5,630 nucleotides of DNA from an uncultured Hyphomonadaceae bacterium (GTDB lineage Bacteria; Pseudomonadota; Alphaproteobacteria; Caulobacterales; Hyphomonadaceae), in the NCBI GenBank assembly GCA_938049795.1, contig CALLCD010000266.1, positions 1-5,630 on the forward strand, read 5' to 3'. The translations under genes were made by a program, and so were the position numbers. A model generated the notes under the pieces. The model was not told the DNA's origin. It searched no databases and saw only the letters and a program-made list of their open reading frames with translations. The first letter of the stretch is position 1. Each line of letters begins with the position of its first letter. Of the stretch, positions 3,732 to 5,630 are shown in pieces.

Positions 3732-5630
3732 CTGATAGGCGAGCGGCAAAGAACGCAAGCGTTTTCCCGTCGCATTGAAGATCGCATTGGCCACCGCAGG
3801 CGCAATCGGCGGTGTGCCGGGCTCCCCGCCGCCGCCAAGTCTGGCTCCGGAATTGATCAGGGTGACATGAATCTCGGGCGCGTCATCCATGCGGACAATC
3901 TCGTAATCATGGAAATTCGATTGCATCACACGGCCCGCCTCAATCGAGATCTCGCCATAAAGCGCAGCGGTCAGGCCATAGATCACGCCGCTTTCGATCT
4001 GGGCGGTGAAGCCATCCGGATTGACGACAAAGCCCGGATCAGCGGCGGCATAGACATGGCTGACCTTTGGCATATCGCCCGTCATATCGACCTCGACGAC
4101 TTGCGCGCAGACCGTGCCGAAGCTTTCGACAATCGAGATGCCGATGCCGTGGCCCTCGGGCATAGTCTTGCCCCAGCCGGACGCTTTGGCCGCGGCATCA
4201 AGCACCGCCAGATGACGGGGTTTGCCCGCCAGCAATGCACGGCGATATTCATACCCGTCCTTGCCCGCTTCATGGGCCATCTCATCGACGATGCTCTCAA
4301 TGTAGAAGCCATGCTGGGTGTGATCGACCGAACGCCACGGGCCATAGCGGACATGATGGTCGCTTTTGATGTAATGGACGAAGGCATTGTCGAGATTATA
4401 GATCGGATGGGCCGCTTCTTCGGGGTCATGCTTGTCAACATATTGCTGATCCCATGAGACCGGCATGCCGCCTTCGTCGAGCCCGATCTTGAACCGGCTG
4501 ACCGAAGCGGGGCGATACCAGTCCTGCTGGGTGTCTTCCTCGCGCGACCAGATCATCTTGACCGGAAAATCGCATTCGGCAGCAATCTGCGCGGCCATAA
4601 CCGAATAATCCGGATAGGCCCGCCGCCCGAAACCGCCGCCGAGGAATTGGTTGTGAACGGTGACATTGCCGGGCTTGAGCCCAAGCTCCTCGGCCACCGC
4701 ATTGCGCGTGCCCAGCGGATTTTGCGTGCCCGTCCAGACCTCGGCGGTCCCGGCGTCGCGGTCGAGGCTCACCGTGGCATTGAGCGGCTCCATTGCGGCA
4801 TGGGCGAGAAACGGCACTTGATATTCAGCCTCGATCACACGGGCGGCCGACTTGACCGCTTTACGAGCATTGCCGACAGAAATGTCTTGCTCTTCTTTGC
4901 CCTTCTCAACGGCGGCAGTCATCGCGGTGCGGAACCGCTCATAAACGCCCGCCTGATCGAGCGCGCCCGCCTCGCCCTCTTCGAACTGCGCATCAATCGC
5001 ATGGATGGCCTGCTGAGCCTGCCAATACCCCTCGGCGACCACAGCGATAAAGCGCTCTTTCTGGACCACTTGGAGAACGCCCGGCATCGCTTTGGCCGCG
5101 CTCGCATCGACGCTTTTGACCATCGAGCCAATCACCGGCGCGCCCATAACGGCGGCATATTTCATGCCCGGCACATCCGCATCAATGCCGAACATGGCGG
5201 TGCCATCGACTTTGGAGGGGATGTCAAAGCGCTGTTTGGGCTTGCCCATAATCTGATAGTCGGACACCTCTTTCAGCTTGGGCTGGGAGGGCGGCATGTG
5301 TTTGGCCGCTTCCTCGGCAAAATCGGCAAAGCGGCCGGACTGGCCGGAGGCGTCATGATAGACATGCGAGCGCTCGGTGCGCAGCTCACGCGCCGGCACA
5401 TCCCACGTCTTCGCCGCCGCTTTGACGATCATCTCACGCGCAGCCGCGCCAGCCATCCGCATACCGCGCTGGCCGGTCAGGCGGATCGAAGTTGAGCCGC
5501 CCGTCATCTGGCCGACAAGATCAGTCTGCGCCAGTTTCAAAAAGACGCCGTCGACCGTATCTTCAAGGAAACGCGGGATCGATTTGTCGCCCGCAATATA
5601 TTCGCGTGCCAGAGCATAGTTTGCGAACTC
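3714..5630 (-). CDS. Xanthine dehydrogenase-family molybdopterin-binding subunit, IorB-like (5'-truncated by window edge)
   Basis: The reading frame is open to the right edge, so the N-terminus lies outside; 638 residues plus the stop are seen of a family usually about 720-770 long. It is the large catalytic subunit of a molybdenum hydroxylase of the isoquinoline 1-oxidoreductase/aldehyde dehydrogenase type, which adds oxygen from water to a C-H bond and passes electrons to a small [2Fe-2S] partner. Visible marks, numbered from the first visible residue, are TGGSTSIR (about 43-50), AMEPLNATV (279-287), the cofactor-loop GGGFGRRAYPDY (331-342), PWRSVDHTQHGFYIES (431-446), NPDGFTAQIESGVIYGL (537-553), SNFHDY (571-576) and GGGGEPGTPPIAPAVANAIF (599-618). 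Glu603 (codon 3822-3824) in the last motif is the expected catalytic base and is intact. IorB-type subunits usually carry a Tat signal and act in the periplasm, but that region is not visible. The substrate cannot be told. The small iron-sulfur subunit would be expected upstream, beyond the right edge. Confidence 0.93.
   Translation of the reverse strand, partial: EFANYALAREYIAGDKSIPRFLEDTVDGVFLKLAQTDLVGQMTGGSTSIRLTGQRGMRMAGAAAREMIVKAAAKTWDVPARELRTERSHVYHDASGQSGRFADFAEEAAKHMPPSQPKLKEVSDYQIMGKPKQRFDIPSKVDGTAMFGIDADVPGMKYAAVMGAPVIGSMVKSVDASAAKAMPGVLQVVQKERFIAVVAEGYWQAQQAIHAIDAQFEEGEAGALDQAGVYERFRTAMTAAVEKGKEEQDISVGNARKAVKSAARVIEAEYQVPFLAHAAMEPLNATVSLDRDAGTAEVWTGTQNPLGTRNAVAEELGLKPGNVTVHNQFLGGGFGRRAYPDYSVMAAQIAAECDFPVKMIWSREEDTQQDWYRPASVSRFKIGLDEGGMPVSWDQQYVDKHDPEEAAHPIYNLDNAFVHYIKSDHHVRYGPWRSVDHTQHGFYIESIVDEMAHEAGKDGYEYRRALLAGKPRHLAVLDAAAKASGWGKTMPEGHGIGISIVESFGTVCAQVVEVDMTGDMPKVSHVYAAADPGFVVNPDGFTAQIESGVIYGLTAALYGEISIEAGRVMQSNFHDYEIVRMDDAPEIHVTLINSGARLGGGGEPGTPPIAPAVANAIFNATGKRLRSLPLAYQDTGVA

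Noticed and set aside
4438..4445. Another ACATATTG copy resembling the operator arm
   Set aside because: It lies inside the hydroxylase coding sequence (QYVD codons), has no symmetric partner and no promoter nearby; a chance match is likely.
3657..5495. Long plus-strand open frames (3657-4457 and 4647-5495) opposite the molybdenum hydroxylase gene
   Set aside because: They are antisense to a well-conserved coding region, have Arg/His-rich compositions typical of complementary-strand frames, and show no family motifs.
5538..5540. TTG codon at 5540 as the start of the molybdenum hydroxylase subunit
   Set aside because: The frame stays open to 5630 and the extra 30 residues (EFANYALAREY... FLKLAQTDL) continue into the conserved TGGSTSIR region, so the gene runs off the edge.

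Overview
This 5.6 kb window is GC-rich (roughly 60%) and almost fully coding. Every gene I can support lies on the minus strand. The gene set and the protein details suggest an alphaproteobacterium, with Caulobacterales/Maricaulales/Parvularculales- or Sphingomonadales-type relatives most likely. The pointers are an AccA with the alphaproteobacterial-looking VDTAGAYPG and ARSTERCL stretches, a PspB-like small protein, a Cys-paired TonB C-terminal domain on a lipoprotein, and an IorB-type molybdenum hydroxylase. The genus cannot be fixed from this sequence.

In transcription order (right to left) the window opens with the C-terminal ~640 residues of a molybdopterin-binding xanthine dehydrogenase-family subunit (5630-3714), whose N-terminus lies beyond the right edge. 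A ~134 bp spacer follows and contains half of a short tandem repeat that spans the stop codon. Next comes a compact run of five genes: a secreted protein of unknown function (3579-3127), a lipoprotein with a TonB-type C-terminal domain (3127-2585, joined by a TGATG stop/start overlap), an NTF2/SnoaL-like protein (2557-2120), accA (2069-1110) and dut (1109-651, GTG start directly abutting the accA stop). Spacings of -1, 27, 50 and 0 bp suggest one transcript, which would join two housekeeping functions (malonyl-CoA synthesis and dUTP removal) to three envelope or unknown genes.

The left 650 bp differs in character. It holds two short genes (578-348 and 237-28), each encoding one N-terminal membrane helix followed by a charged coiled coil, resembling PspB of the phage-shock envelope-stress system. 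Their C-terminal 32 residues align without gaps, so they look like diverged tandem paralogues. Each is preceded by its own AT-rich regulatory region carrying the same inverted-repeat element (TATTG-N5-CAATATGT) over the predicted -10 box, below a CTTGNAA-type -35. I read this as a two-gene regulon under one unidentified DNA-binding regulator. It is the most interesting part of the window.

No RNA genes, insertion sequences, CRISPR arrays or convincing intrinsic terminators were seen. No stretch without a gene exceeds 140 bp.
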